NCBI RefSeq assembly: GCF_001704275.1
Contig: NZ_CP011533.1
Location: 7,874,001 to 7,938,000 of the forward strand
Origin: Streptomyces noursei ATCC 11455
Lineage (GTDB): Bacteria > Actinomycetota > Actinomycetes > Streptomycetales > Streptomycetaceae
Direction of reading: 5' to 3'
Length of the DNA: 64,000 nt
A model generated the notes under the pieces. It made no database searches. It saw only the letters and a list, made by a program, of their open reading frames with translations, and was not told the DNA's origin. The translations under genes and the position numbers were made by a program. Positions 17,782 to 26,265 of the stretch are shown piece by piece; positions within the stretch are counted from its first letter, which is position 1, and the number at the start of each line of letters is the position of its first letter.

Positions 17782-18150
17782 ATGGAAACCGAGTGGGGGG
17801 GCGCGGCAAGAACATCAGCGAGGTGCTGGCCATGTCGGTGGCCGAGGCCCGGGAGTTCTTCCCCACCGGCCGGGCCCGCACGATCCTCGACCGCCTCCGG
17901 GACGTCGGCCTCGGCCACCTCGGCCTGGGCCAGCCGCTGGCCACCCTCTCCGGCGGCGAGCGCCAGCGGCTCAAACTCGCCGTCCACAGGCGGTGATGGC
18001 CCACGCCGACTGGATCACCGACCTGGGCCCGGGCGCGGGCGACGACGGCGGCCGGGTCGTCTTCACCGGCACCCCGCGCGACCTCGTCGAGAACGGCACG
18101 TCGCTGACCGCCCGACACCTCCGCGAGTACCTCGGCGCCACCCCGGGCCA
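17782..18150 (+). pseudogene. UvrA-like (drug-resistance type) ABC protein, twice deleted
   Basis: ATG 17782 with GGGGGAGGG upstream opens a frame that at once jumps into the middle of a UvrA-type protein: [17 protein letters not shown], then [20 protein letters not shown] (ABC signature). Directly after the signature the frame stops (VHRR*), and the C-terminal piece MAHADWITDLGPGAGDDGG, ending LREYLGA, continues in another frame. The zinc-finger-bearing N-terminal ~450 residues and the Walker B/His-loop segment are missing. Intact relatives are ~750-aa UvrA paralogues linked to DNA-binding drug resistance. The remnant runs straight into the siderophore-interacting protein gene. Confidence 0.8.
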
Positions 18151-18196
18151 CTCACCCGCCGACCCTCCGTCGGCACCACACCGCAAGGAGATTCCC

Positions 18197-19096
18197 ATGA
18201 CGGTCCTGCCCGTCGCGCTCGTCCACGTCACCGGCGTCCGGCGGCTCACCCCGCGCATGGTCCGCTGCACCTTCGCCGGGGACGGCCTCGACACCTTCCC
18301 CACCTGGCCCGACCAGCAGCTCAAACTCCTCTTCCCCCGGCCGGGCCAGACCGCCCCGCGACTCCCCGAGGCCCCCGCCGACGACGACGGGATGCGCTGG
18401 TACCAGGCGTTCCTCGCGCTCCCCGAGGACGAACGCCCCTGGATGCGCAGCTACACCGTGCGCGCCTACGACCCCGAGCGGCAGTGGCTCACCGTCGACT
18501 TCGTCCTGCACGGCGCGCACGAGTCGGCCGGCCCCGCGACCCGCTGGGCGGCCACCGCGTCCGTCGGCGACACCCTCGCCCGGTACGGGCCGTCGGCGGT
18601 CTACGCCCGGCCGCTGCCCCTGGACGCCCCCGGCCCGATCCTGCTGGCCGGCGACGAGACCGCGCTGCCCGCGATCGGCTCGCTCGCCGAGGCCCTGCCC
18701 GCCACCGCCCGCGCGACGGCCTGGATCGAGATCGCGGACCGGGCCGAGGAGCAGCCCCTGCCGACCCGCGCCGACCTCACCGTCCACTGGGTGCACCGGG
18801 ACCGCGCCCCGGCCGGTCCCGACGGCGCCCTGCTCGCCGCCGTCCGTGCGGCCCGCCTCCCGGCGGACCCGGCCCTGGCCTGGCTGGCCGGCGAGGCCGG
18901 CGCGGTCCGGTCGCTGCGGCGCCATCTGATCGCCGACCGCGGCCTCGACAAGCGCCGGATCGAGTTCGCCGGCTACTGGCGCCGCAGCCTCACCCAGGAC
19001 GACGCGCCGACCGAGGAGGACCTCGTCGAGGCCCGGGAGCGGATCGCGGCGGCCCAGGAGGAGGCCGGTCGGACGGGGTCGGAACAGGCCGGCTGA
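18197..19096 (+). CDS. Siderophore-interacting protein, FAD/NAD(P)H ferric reductase family (ViuB-like)
   Basis: 299 residues from ATG 18197 (AAGGAG 7 nt upstream). The FAD-binding beta-barrel is at residues 1-130, with the flavin motif RSYTVRAYD, and the C-terminal SIP domain begins PILLAGDETALPAIGSLAEALP (pyridine-nucleotide side). The end has the family signature RRIEFAGYWRRSLTQDD. The enzyme reduces Fe3+-siderophore in the cytosol to release iron. It now sits alone behind the TetR-controlled promoter of the ruined UvrA-like gene. No iron-box motif was found upstream. Confidence 0.93.
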   Translation: MTVLPVALVHVTGVRRLTPRMVRCTFAGDGLDTFPTWPDQQLKLLFPRPGQTAPRLPEAPADDDGMRWYQAFLALPEDERPWMRSYTVRAYDPERQWLTVDFVLHGAHESAGPATRWAATASVGDTLARYGPSAVYARPLPLDAPGPILLAGDETALPAIGSLAEALPATARATAWIEIADRAEEQPLPTRADLTVHWVHRDRAPAGPDGALLAAVRAARLPADPALAWLAGEAGAVRSLRRHLIADRGLDKRRIEFAGYWRRSLTQDDAPTEEDLVEARERIAAAQEEAGRTGSEQAG

Positions 19097-19102
19097 CCCG
19101 CG

Positions 19103-19879
19103 CTACCCGAGGCGGCGGCCCTCACCGGCCGCCGCCCGGATCAGCACGTCGGTCAGCTCACCGGGCCGCGAGAGCATCGGATAGTGCCCGGTCTCCAGCT
19201 CGAAGTAGCCCACCCGGGGCTCGGCGAGCACCGCGTAGCGCGGGTCCCCGGTGGCCAGCAGGGCCTCCAGGACCGCGATGCCGGGCCCGTTGGCGGTACA
19301 GAAGACGCCGGTGCTCGGCAGCGCGGCGGCGGCGCCGGTGAGCCGGAGCGGCCGGGTCAGGGTGCCCAGCGGCTGCGGCGCCGCCAGTCGCTCCATCCGG
19401 ACCCGGTCGGCCGGCGCCACCCCGGTGAGATCGCCCCACACCGCCTCGTCCTCCAGTGGCGGGGGCGGCAGGAACCGTCCTCCGCCGCACTGTGTCGCCC
19501 GCCCCAGCAGCCGGTCCCGCACGGCCGGATCGGGCATCACGTCGACCCCCGCGTCGCCGTCCTGGGGCATCCCGGTGTCCAGATAGACCAGCGAACCCAC
19601 CCGGTCCACGCGGCGGTCGGCGGCGCCCAGCACCGGGAGCAGGCCGTAGCAGTGGCCCACCAGCACCGCGTCCCGGACGTCCTCGTGGTCCAGCACCTGC
19701 ACGATGTCCTCGATGTGGGTCTCCAGGTCCGTGTCGGGTCCGGCCAGATGGCGCCGGTCGCCCATCCCCGTCAGCGTCACCGGGAGCGGGGTGTGGCCCC
19801 GCTCCCGGAGCAGCGTGGCCACCTCCCGCCAGATCCAGCCGCCGGTGTAGCCGCCCGACACCAGCACGAATGCGGTCAT
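19103..19879 (-). CDS. Alpha/beta-hydrolase with Cys at the nucleophile position
   Basis: 258 residues from ATG 19879 with GAGGAG upstream. It belongs to the EstC/salicylate-esterase type: start FVLVSGGYTGGWIWREVATLL, the TLTGMGDRRHL loop, and His in ETGHYPM at the C-terminus. The nucleophile elbow reads VGHCYGLLPV, so residue 77 is Cys in place of the usual Ser of GHSYGG, and the second Gly is replaced by Leu. Cys nucleophiles are known in dienelactone hydrolase. Activity on esters may be altered or lost. It converges on the siderophore-interacting protein gene (6-nt gap). Confidence 0.88.
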   Translation of the reverse strand: MTAFVLVSGGYTGGWIWREVATLLRERGHTPLPVTLTGMGDRRHLAGPDTDLETHIEDIVQVLDHEDVRDAVLVGHCYGLLPVLGAADRRVDRVGSLVYLDTGMPQDGDAGVDVMPDPAVRDRLLGRATQCGGGRFLPPPPLEDEAVWGDLTGVAPADRVRMERLAAPQPLGTLTRPLRLTGAAAALPSTGVFCTANGPGIAVLEALLATGDPRYAVLAEPRVGYFELETGHYPMLSRPGELTDVLIRAAAGEGRRLG

Positions 19880-20131
19880 CTCGGGTACTCCTCGTCCTCG
19901 TCCACGGTGCGCGGCCCCCGAGCGGCGGCCGCGGGACGAACGTAGAAGCTCCCGCAGCGGGAGGTTCAAGGGCGGCAAGTGCCGGACCCGGGCCGTCCAT
20001 TCGGCGCCGGTGGCGGACCCGCCGGGCGCGCCCCGCCCGTTCAACCCGGCGGGCCCGTCGTCTACAGTTGAGGAATTCCCCTGTTCAACGAACAACGCGA
20101 TGGCCGGTCGGCCTGAACGCGGAGGGCATGC

Positions 20132-20329
20132 GTGGGCGGTTTCGCCGAATCGGTACGGGAACGGGTGCGCGCGGCACGGACCGCCGTTGAGGCGGCGCGG
20201 ACCGCCGATGACGCCTATGCGCTGGCCGTCGCGGAGGACGAACTGGACGACGCACTGCGGATCGCGCACGGCATCGGGATCGACCCGGACCGCGGCACGG
20301 GCGACGCTTCCCAGGGGGCGTCGGAGTGA
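20132..20329 (+). CDS. Small conserved charged helical protein
   Basis: 65 residues from GTG 20132, chosen because GGAGGG lies 5 nt upstream. It is rich in Ala, Arg and Asp/Glu with heptad-like spacing (FAESVRERVRAARTAVEAAR, then AVAEDELDDALRIAH), so it should form a helical hairpin. I recall similar ~65-aa proteins in other streptomycetes but no function. The 252 bases upstream (19880-20131) contain only an AT-rich patch (GAGGAATTCCCC) and no clear promoter. Confidence 0.6.
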   Translation: MGGFAESVRERVRAARTAVEAARTADDAYALAVAEDELDDALRIAHGIGIDPDRGTGDASQGASE

Positions 20330-20391
20330 GCGGCGCGCCGCCGCGCCGGCGATCCGCGGCGTCCGGCACCACCGGAGCCGGGTGACGGCCG

Positions 20392-20793
20392 ATGTCCGGC
20401 GCATCGCGACGCAAGGGGCCGCCGCCGTGGCGCGCGGTCCGCTCCCGCACCTGCATACCCACCGCCGCCGCCCGGGCCTGCCGTGGCCGCCGCTACTTCG
20501 GGCGGGGTCCGCTGCGCCCCGCTGGCGGCCACGGGCGTGCCTGCCCGAAGATCGCCGCCCGGCATCTGACGTCGCCCCGCTGCGGCGTCCGCCGGGCCCG
20601 GGCCACCGCGGTCCGCCCCGGCACCCGACTGGCGCGGCTGCCCGCCGCCGTCCTGGTGACCCAGCGCGCCGCGGCCCACGAGGCGGCCCGGCGCAGCCTG
20701 TGGATACGCGTGCTCCTCCACATCGCCGTGGCCCAGCTGGTGCTGGTGTTCCTGGCGCTGGTCGTCTACCTCGGGCGCCACGCGGGGACCTGA
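20392..20793 (+). CDS. Hypothetical protein with C-terminal membrane anchor
   Basis: 133 residues if started at ATG 20392. The first ~85 residues are Arg/Cys/Pro-rich and look unlike ordinary protein. The last 35 form a convincing single transmembrane helix (LWIRVLLHIAVAQLVLVFLA) preceded by AAAHEAARRS. The real product may be only the short form from GTG 20656 (about 45 residues), a size common among Streptomyces membrane peptides. No strong RBS exists at either start. It ends 11 nt before the convergent phosphatidyltransferase stop. Confidence 0.4.
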   Translation: MSGASRRKGPPPWRAVRSRTCIPTAAARACRGRRYFGRGPLRPAGGHGRACPKIAARHLTSPRCGVRRARATAVRPGTRLARLPAAVLVTQRAAAHEAARRSLWIRVLLHIAVAQLVLVFLALVVYLGRHAGT

Positions 20794-20804
20794 CGCCCGC
20801 GACC

Positions 20805-21590
20805 TCACCCCGCCCCCGACACCGACTCCCCGCCGGTCGCCCGTGCCACAAGATCCCCGGCACCCCCGCCGACCGCCTCCCGCCGCACGCGCCACAGCCA
20901 CCCCACGTCCCGCCCGAAGGACCACACCAGCAGCGCCAACGCCCCCGCCACCGCGCCCCGTTCGACCGCCCGCGGCACGATCCCGGCGGCCGCCACCACG
21001 AGCACGATGCCCTGGAGCGCGGCCACCGCCTTGCGCGCCATGCTGTGCGGCAGCGGCGCGCGCAGCCACGGCAGCACCCAGGACGCCGCGACGAACAGAT
21101 AGCGCAGCGCGCCGATGACCAGCACCCACGGCCCCAGCGGGACGACCACGTGGACGGACAGCACCAGGATCAAGAACGCGTCGACCTCCATGTCGAACCG
21201 TGCCCCGAGCGCCGTCACCGTCCCGGTGCGCCGCGCCACCTGGCCGTCCACCGCGTCCAGGACCAGCGCCACCGCGGCCAGCCCGACCAGCACCGCCACC
21301 GGCCCCGGCCGGTCGAAGGAGTCGACCACCAGCGCCGTCACCCCGCCGACGAGCGTGGTCCGGGCCAGCGTGACGCGGTTGGCCGGCCCGAAGGAGCGCG
21401 GCCAGGACCCGCGGAGCGCCCGGGCGAGCGCGGCCCAGGTGGCCGCCGCGAAGACACAGCCCGTCAGCCACCCCGCCGGGCCCAGCCCCACCGCCCGGCA
21501 CAGCACCTCCAGCAGGACCAGTTGCGCGACCGTCCCGGCCGCCGGCTCCGGGACGAACGGCCTTGTCCCGAACCGTGCTTGTCCGGCCAT
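20805..21590 (-). CDS. CDP-alcohol phosphatidyltransferase family protein
   Basis: 261 residues from ATG 21590 (GGGAGG upstream). It is an integral membrane enzyme with about six helices. The complete catalytic motif D-G-x2-A-R-x8-G-x3-D-x3-D is present as DGQVARR through the later FDMEVDA, binding two metal ions and CDP. It transfers a phosphatidyl (or other CDP-linked) group to an alcohol. It is divergent from the dehydrogenase that opens the pterin-type cluster and could contribute a lipid or sugar-phosphate step to it. That link is only positional. Confidence 0.92.
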   Translation of the reverse strand: MAGQARFGTRPFVPEPAAGTVAQLVLLEVLCRAVGLGPAGWLTGCVFAAATWAALARALRGSWPRSFGPANRVTLARTTLVGGVTALVVDSFDRPGPVAVLVGLAAVALVLDAVDGQVARRTGTVTALGARFDMEVDAFLILVLSVHVVVPLGPWVLVIGALRYLFVAASWVLPWLRAPLPHSMARKAVAALQGIVLVVAAAGIVPRAVERGAVAGALALLVWSFGRDVGWLWRVRREAVGGGAGDLVARATGGESVSGAG

Positions 21591-21712
21591 CGCGCCTCCC
21601 AGACCCTGTGGCGGAGCCGGGGGACGCCGCGTAGGGTGACGCCGTCGCCATGATCCCCGGTGTGCGTCGCCCAGCATCCACGACGCATCGCCGTACCGTC
21701 CAGGAGGATTCG

Positions 21713-22717
21713 TTGCCGCGCGTCGCCCAGGGCTTCTGGCTCAGCGCTCCAGGTCGCGGCGAGATCCGGGCGGTCGAGCTGCCGCGGCCCGGTGCCGACG
21801 AGGTCCTGGTGCGCACGCTCTACTCCGGGGTGAGCCGAGGCACCGAGAGCCTGGTCTTCCGCGGCGGCGTCCCGCCGAGCCAGTACGCGGCGATGCGCGC
21901 CCCGTTCCAGGACGGCGCGTTCCCGGCCCCGGTCAAGTACGGCTATCTGAACGTGGGCGTGGTCGAGGAGGGGCCGGCCCCGCTCCGCGGGCGCACGGTC
22001 TTCTGCCTCTACCCGCACCAGACCCACTACGTCGTCCCGGCGGACGCGGTGACGCCCGTCCCGGACGACGTCCCCGCGGCGCGCGCCGTGCTCGCCGGCA
22101 CCGTCGAGACCGCGGTGAACGCCGTGTGGGACGCCGCGCCGCTGCTCGGGGACAGGATCGCGGTGGTCGGCGGCGGCATGGTCGGCTCCGCGGTCGCCGC
22201 CCTGCTGGTCCGCTACCCGGCCGCCCGGGTGCAGTTGGTCGACGCCGATCCGGCGCGCGCCGCCACCGCCGAGGCGCTGGGCGTCCCGTTCGCGCTGCCC
22301 GCCGACGCCCGCGGCGACTGCGACCTCGTCGTCCACGCCAGCGCCACCGAGGAGGGCCTGGCCCGGGCCCTCGAACTCCTCGCCCCGGAAGGCACCGTGA
22401 TCGAGCTGAGCTGGTACGGCGACCGCCGGGTCGGCCTGCCGCTGGGGGAGTCCTTCCACTCCCGCCGGTTGACCCTGCGCAGCAGTCAGGTGGGTGCCCT
22501 CGCCCCGGCCCGCCGCGGCCGGCACGGCTTCGCCGAACGGCTCCGGCTCGCGCTGGAACTCCTCGCCGACCCCGCCTTCGACGCGCTGATCACCGGGGAG
22601 TCCCGCTTCGCGGAACTGCCGTCGGTGCTGCCCCGGCTGGCCTCGGGCGCGCTGCCGGCGCTCTGCCACCGCATCCGCTATCCGGCGGCCGGCGCCCCCG
22701 CGCCCGGCGCGGCGTGA
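21713..22717 (+). CDS. Medium-chain dehydrogenase/reductase (zinc-dehydrogenase-like)
   Basis: 334 residues from TTG 21713, fixed by GGAGGA 6 nt upstream. The MDR fold is clear. At the usual catalytic-zinc Cys the N-terminal domain reads YSGVSRGTESLVFRG, so the Cys ligand is absent, as in BchC-like and other zinc-free members. The Rossmann motif is AVVGGGMVGSAVAALL. It should oxidise or reduce a hydroxyl/ketone with NAD(P)H. It is the first gene of a five-gene rightward set (dehydrogenase, PTPS homologue, glycosyltransferase, methyltransferase, membrane protein). Confidence 0.85.
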   Translation: MPRVAQGFWLSAPGRGEIRAVELPRPGADEVLVRTLYSGVSRGTESLVFRGGVPPSQYAAMRAPFQDGAFPAPVKYGYLNVGVVEEGPAPLRGRTVFCLYPHQTHYVVPADAVTPVPDDVPAARAVLAGTVETAVNAVWDAAPLLGDRIAVVGGGMVGSAVAALLVRYPAARVQLVDADPARAATAEALGVPFALPADARGDCDLVVHASATEEGLARALELLAPEGTVIELSWYGDRRVGLPLGESFHSRRLTLRSSQVGALAPARRGRHGFAERLRLALELLADPAFDALITGESRFAELPSVLPRLASGALPALCHRIRYPAAGAPAPGAA

Positions 22718-22804
22718 CGCCCACCGGGACGCCCCGCCCGCCCCGCCCCGGTACCGACGCCCCGGAATCGACACCTTCGGTCACGACACCCTGGAGGAAC
22801 ACCC

Positions 22805-23203
22805 GTGTTCAGCATCACCGTCCGCGACCACCTGATGGTCGCGCACAGCTTCCGCGGCGCGGTCTTCGGGCCCGCGCAGCGTCTGCACGGCGCGACCTTC
22901 ATCGTGGACGCCACCTTCCGCCGCCCCGAACTGGACGCCGACAACATCGTGGTCGACATCGGCCTGGCCACCCAGGAACTCGGCGCGGTGGTCGCCGAGC
23001 TCAACTACCGCAACCTCGACGACGAACCGGCCTTCGCCGGCACCAACACCTCCACCGAGGCGCTGGCCAAGGTCATCGCCGACCGGCTCGCCGACCGGGT
23101 GCACGCCGGCAACCTCGGCGCGGGCGCCCGCGAGCTGGCCGGGATCACCGTCACCCTGCACGAGTCCCATATCGCCTGGGCCAGTTACGAGCGCGCGCTG
23201 TGA
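22805..23203 (+). CDS. 6-pyruvoyltetrahydropterin synthase homologue without full metal site (SCO6650-like)
   Basis: 132 residues, T-fold, with GGAGGA upstream. PTPS/QueD enzymes bind zinc with three His. Here His14 (MVAHSF) and His28 (RLHGATF) remain, but the third position of the LHGHxY motif is Ala30, and the catalytic Cys of the family is missing. Pterin-anchoring residues near the C-terminus ([12 protein letters not shown]) are kept. The S. coelicolor homologue SCO6650 was, as I recall, crystallised and found to lack zinc and PTPS activity while retaining a pterin pocket. A non-classical reaction or a binding role on a pterin-like intermediate is likely. Confidence 0.9.
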   Translation: MFSITVRDHLMVAHSFRGAVFGPAQRLHGATFIVDATFRRPELDADNIVVDIGLATQELGAVVAELNYRNLDDEPAFAGTNTSTEALAKVIADRLADRVHAGNLGAGARELAGITVTLHESHIAWASYERAL

Positions 23204-23222
23204 CCCGACGCGGGCGCACCCG

Positions 23223-24335
23223 GTGACCGGGCCCGCTCCAGCGGGCGGACGCGTGGTGCACGCGGTGCTGCCCGGCGACGTCGCCGACCCCACCGCACCC
23301 AGCGGCGGCAACGTCTACGACCTGCGGGTCTGCCGCGACCTGCCGGCCCTGGGCTGGCGGGTCCACCGCCATCCGGTGCCCGGCGGCTGGCCGCGCCCGG
23401 ACGCCGCCGCCACGGCCGGACTGGTCCGCCTGCTGGCCGGGTTGCCGGACGGCGCGGTGGTGCTGCTGGACGGCCTGGTGGCGTGCGGGGTGCCCGACGT
23501 GCTGCGCCCCGAGGCCGCCCGGCTGCGGCTGGCCGTCCTGCTCCACCTGCCGCTCGCCGACGAGACCGGCCTCGCCCCGCGGGCCGCGGCGGAGTTGGAC
23601 GCCCGCGAACGGCGCGCCCTGCACACCGTCGCCGCGGTGATCGCCACCAGCGACTGGGCCGCCCGCCGGATCCGCGCCCACCACGGGCCGGGGCTGCCGC
23701 CGGTGACGGTCGCCCGGCCGGGCGCCGATCCGGCGCCGCTCGCCCCCGGGACGGACGGCGCCGGCGGGCTGTTGTGCGTGGCGTCGGTGACCCCGCGCAA
23801 GGGCCACCGCCGCCTGGTGGACGCCCTGGCGACCGTCGCCGACGCCCCCTGGACCTGCACCTTCGTCGGCGGCACCGGGTCCGACCCGGACGGTGTGCGG
23901 CAACTGCGCAGGGACATCGCCGCGTCGGGCCTGGCCGACCGCGTCCGCCTCGCCGGCCCGCGGACCGGCGCCGCCCTCGCCGCCTGCTACGCCGCCGCCG
24001 ACCTGGTGTTGCTCGCCTCGTACGCCGAGACGTACGGGATGGTGCTCACCGAGGCGCTGGCGCGCGGGATCCCGGTGCTGGCGACGGCCGTGGACGGGGT
24101 ACCGGAGGCCGTCGGGCGGGCCCCGGACGGCAGCGTTCCCGGGCTGCTGGTCCCGTCCGACGAACCGGCCGCGCTCGCGGGGGCGCTGCGGGCCTGGTTC
24201 GGCGCACCGGACCTGCGGCGGCGACTGGCGGTCGCGGCGCGCGCCCGCCGTGCCATCCTGGAGGGGTGGGAGACGACGTCGCACAGTCTGGCCGGAGCGC
24301 TGGAACGGCTGCGGAACGGGCCGTTGAGCCCGTGA
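23223..24335 (+). CDS. Glycosyltransferase family 4 (GT-B fold)
   Basis: 370 residues from GTG 23223. The N-terminal acceptor domain is followed by the donor-binding domain (LLCVASVTPRKGHRRLVDAL, then FVGGTGSDPD). The EX7E motif of retaining GT4 enzymes is present as ETYGMVLTEALARGIPVLAT. It would transfer a sugar from a nucleotide donor, presumably to the cluster's heterocyclic product. Its stop overlaps the methyltransferase start (GTGA at 24332-24335). Confidence 0.92.
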   Translation: MTGPAPAGGRVVHAVLPGDVADPTAPSGGNVYDLRVCRDLPALGWRVHRHPVPGGWPRPDAAATAGLVRLLAGLPDGAVVLLDGLVACGVPDVLRPEAARLRLAVLLHLPLADETGLAPRAAAELDARERRALHTVAAVIATSDWAARRIRAHHGPGLPPVTVARPGADPAPLAPGTDGAGGLLCVASVTPRKGHRRLVDALATVADAPWTCTFVGGTGSDPDGVRQLRRDIAASGLADRVRLAGPRTGAALAACYAAADLVLLASYAETYGMVLTEALARGIPVLATAVDGVPEAVGRAPDGSVPGLLVPSDEPAALAGALRAWFGAPDLRRRLAVAARARRAILEGWETTSHSLAGALERLRNGPLSP

Positions 24336-25219
24336 ACGACGCGGTCGGCCGGCCGCGGTTCGCTCCCTGGTGGCTGGAGCTGCGGGAGCCGGCGGACGCC
24401 GCGGCCCGATCCTCGGAGCTGCTGCACCCGTTGCGGGAGCGGCTCGCCGCGGCCCCCGCCCCGGAGCGCTTCGGCGGCACCGGCGGCCTGGCGATCCGCG
24501 ACCTGGGCTGCGGTACGGGCTCGATGGGCCGCTGGCTCGCGGTCCGGCTGCCCGGCCCCCAGCACTGGGTCCTCCAGGACCACGACCCGGCGCTGCTCGC
24601 CCGGGCAGGGGGCGCAATGCCGTCAACCGCCGCCGATGGACGGCCCGTTACGACCGAGGCCGACTGTGGCGGGCTGGCCGGACTGACCGCGGCCGCCCTC
24701 GCCGGTACGTCGCTGGTGACCGCCTCCGCGCTGCTCGACGTGCTCACCCGCGACGAGCTGGAGACCCTCGTCGCGGCCTGTACCGGCGCCGGCTGCCCGG
24801 CCCTGCTGGCGCTCTCCGTCACCGGCCGGGTCGAACTGTCCCCGGCCGACCCGCTCGACGCGGAGTTCTCCGCCGCGTTCAACGCGCACCAGCGGCGGAC
24901 CGCGGGCGGACGCCGGCTGCTGGGGCCGGACGCGGTCGTCGCGGCCACCGAGGCGTTCACCCGGCGCGGGGCGCGGGTGGTGACCCGCCCCAGCCCCTGG
25001 CGGCTGCGCGGGCCCGAGCGTGCGCTGACCGAGCAGTGGCTGCGGGGCTGGGTGGCCGCGGCCCGGGAGCAGCGGCCGGAGCTGGCCACCACGGCCGACG
25101 GATACCTGGGGCGGCGGCTGGAGGCGTGCGCGGCCGGGGAGTTGGCCGTCACGGTGCACCACGCCGACCTGCTGGCGCTGCCGGGCCCGGTCCGCGGACG
25201 GGACACCGGATTCGCCTGA
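24332..25219 (+). CDS. Class I SAM-dependent methyltransferase
   Basis: 295 residues from GTG 24332, overlapping the glycosyltransferase stop. SAM-binding motif I is IRDLGCGTGSMGRWLA; the acidic residue of motif II lies in HWVLQDHDPALL. The middle (SALLDVLTRDELETLVAACTGAG) fits the motif IV-V region. The C-terminus is extended compared with minimal methyltransferases. Substrate unknown; position suggests methylation of the glycosylated product or its sugar. It ends in a TGATG overlap with the membrane protein gene. Confidence 0.88.
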   Translation: MNDAVGRPRFAPWWLELREPADAAARSSELLHPLRERLAAAPAPERFGGTGGLAIRDLGCGTGSMGRWLAVRLPGPQHWVLQDHDPALLARAGGAMPSTAADGRPVTTEADCGGLAGLTAAALAGTSLVTASALLDVLTRDELETLVAACTGAGCPALLALSVTGRVELSPADPLDAEFSAAFNAHQRRTAGGRRLLGPDAVVAATEAFTRRGARVVTRPSPWRLRGPERALTEQWLRGWVAAAREQRPELATTADGYLGRRLEACAAGELAVTVHHADLLALPGPVRGRDTGFA

Positions 25220-26265
25220 TGAAGCGTCAACTCTGGTCGTGGCTGCGGATGCTCGGCGGGCTGGGCATCCTGCTGGTGCTGCTGTGGCACCTGGGCTCCG
25301 GCGCCTTCCTGGACGGCCTGCGCCGGATCGACGCCGGCACGCTCCTGGCCGGCCTGGGCATCGGGGTGCTGACGACCGTGTGCAGCGCCTGGCGGTGGTG
25401 CCTGGTGGCCCGCGGCCTGGGCCTGCGGCTCCCGCTGGGGCGGGCGGTGGCGGACTACTACCGTGCGCTGTTCCTCAACGCGGCGCTGCCCGGCGGGGTG
25501 TTGGGCGACGTCAACCGGGCGGTGCGCCACGGCCGTGCCACCGGGGACGTCGGCCGGGGCGTGCGCGCCGTGGTCCTGGAGCGGGTCGCGGGGCAGCTGG
25601 TCCTGCTCGCGGCCGGGACGGCGGCGCTGGCCGCCCGGCCCTCGCCGGTGCGCACCGCGCTCGGCCGGGCGCTCGGCACGCCCGCGGCCGCAGCGGTGGG
25701 CGCGGCGGTCGCGGCGGCCGTCCTCGCGGTCGTGCTGCTGGGCCGGGCGCGCGGTCGCCGGACGGGTGCGGGCGGCTGGCCCGGCGGCCGGCTGCGGGCC
25801 GCACTGGCAGGGGTCCGGCGGGCCGGTGCGCTCTGGTCGGGCGTCGCCGCGCTGTCGCTGGTGGTCCTCGCCGGCTATGTGGCGACGTTCCTGCTGGCCG
25901 CGCGGGTCGCCGGGGTGCGGGCGCCGGTCGCCGACCTGGTGCCGCTGGTGCTGCTGGCGCTGTCGGCCATGGCGCTGCCGCTGAACGTCGGCGGCTGGGG
26001 GCCCCGCGAGGGCGTCGCGGCCTGGGCCTTCGGCGTCGCCGGGCTGGGGGCCGGGCAGGGCCTGGCCACCGCCGTCGTCTACGGGGCGCTCGTCCTGGCC
26101 GCGAGCCTGCCCGGCGCCGGGGTGCTGCTAGGGCGTGTCCGATGGGTCAGGGTCGGACAGGCCCTGGGGCGTGTCCGCCACGTCCGGTCCGCCGCCCGGA
26201 GCCCGCAGCTCCAGCTCGAAGAGCGTGTCCTCGCCCAGCACGGTCCGGCGCACCGGCGGCCGTAG
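25219..26265 (+). CDS. Lysylphosphatidylglycerol-synthase-TM / flippase-like membrane protein
   Basis: 348 residues, about eight transmembrane helices. It shows the UPF0104/LPG synthase TM family features: a start with WLRMLGGLGILLVLLWHLG, the FLNAALPGGVLGDVNRAVR loop (consensus N-x-x-x-P-G-x-x-G-D) and ALPLNVGGWGPREGVAAWAF. Such proteins move lipids or lipid-linked compounds across the membrane. ATG overlaps the methyltransferase stop. The last ~45 codons run antisense through the 3' end of the RibD-type gene and look non-conserved, so the natural C-terminus may have been about 26127. Confidence 0.88.
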   Translation: MKRQLWSWLRMLGGLGILLVLLWHLGSGAFLDGLRRIDAGTLLAGLGIGVLTTVCSAWRWCLVARGLGLRLPLGRAVADYYRALFLNAALPGGVLGDVNRAVRHGRATGDVGRGVRAVVLERVAGQLVLLAAGTAALAARPSPVRTALGRALGTPAAAAVGAAVAAAVLAVVLLGRARGRRTGAGGWPGGRLRAALAGVRRAGALWSGVAALSLVVLAGYVATFLLAARVAGVRAPVADLVPLVLLALSAMALPLNVGGWGPREGVAAWAFGVAGLGAGQGLATAVVYGALVLAASLPGAGVLLGRVRWVRVGQALGRVRHVRSAARSPQLQLEERVLAQHGPAHRRP

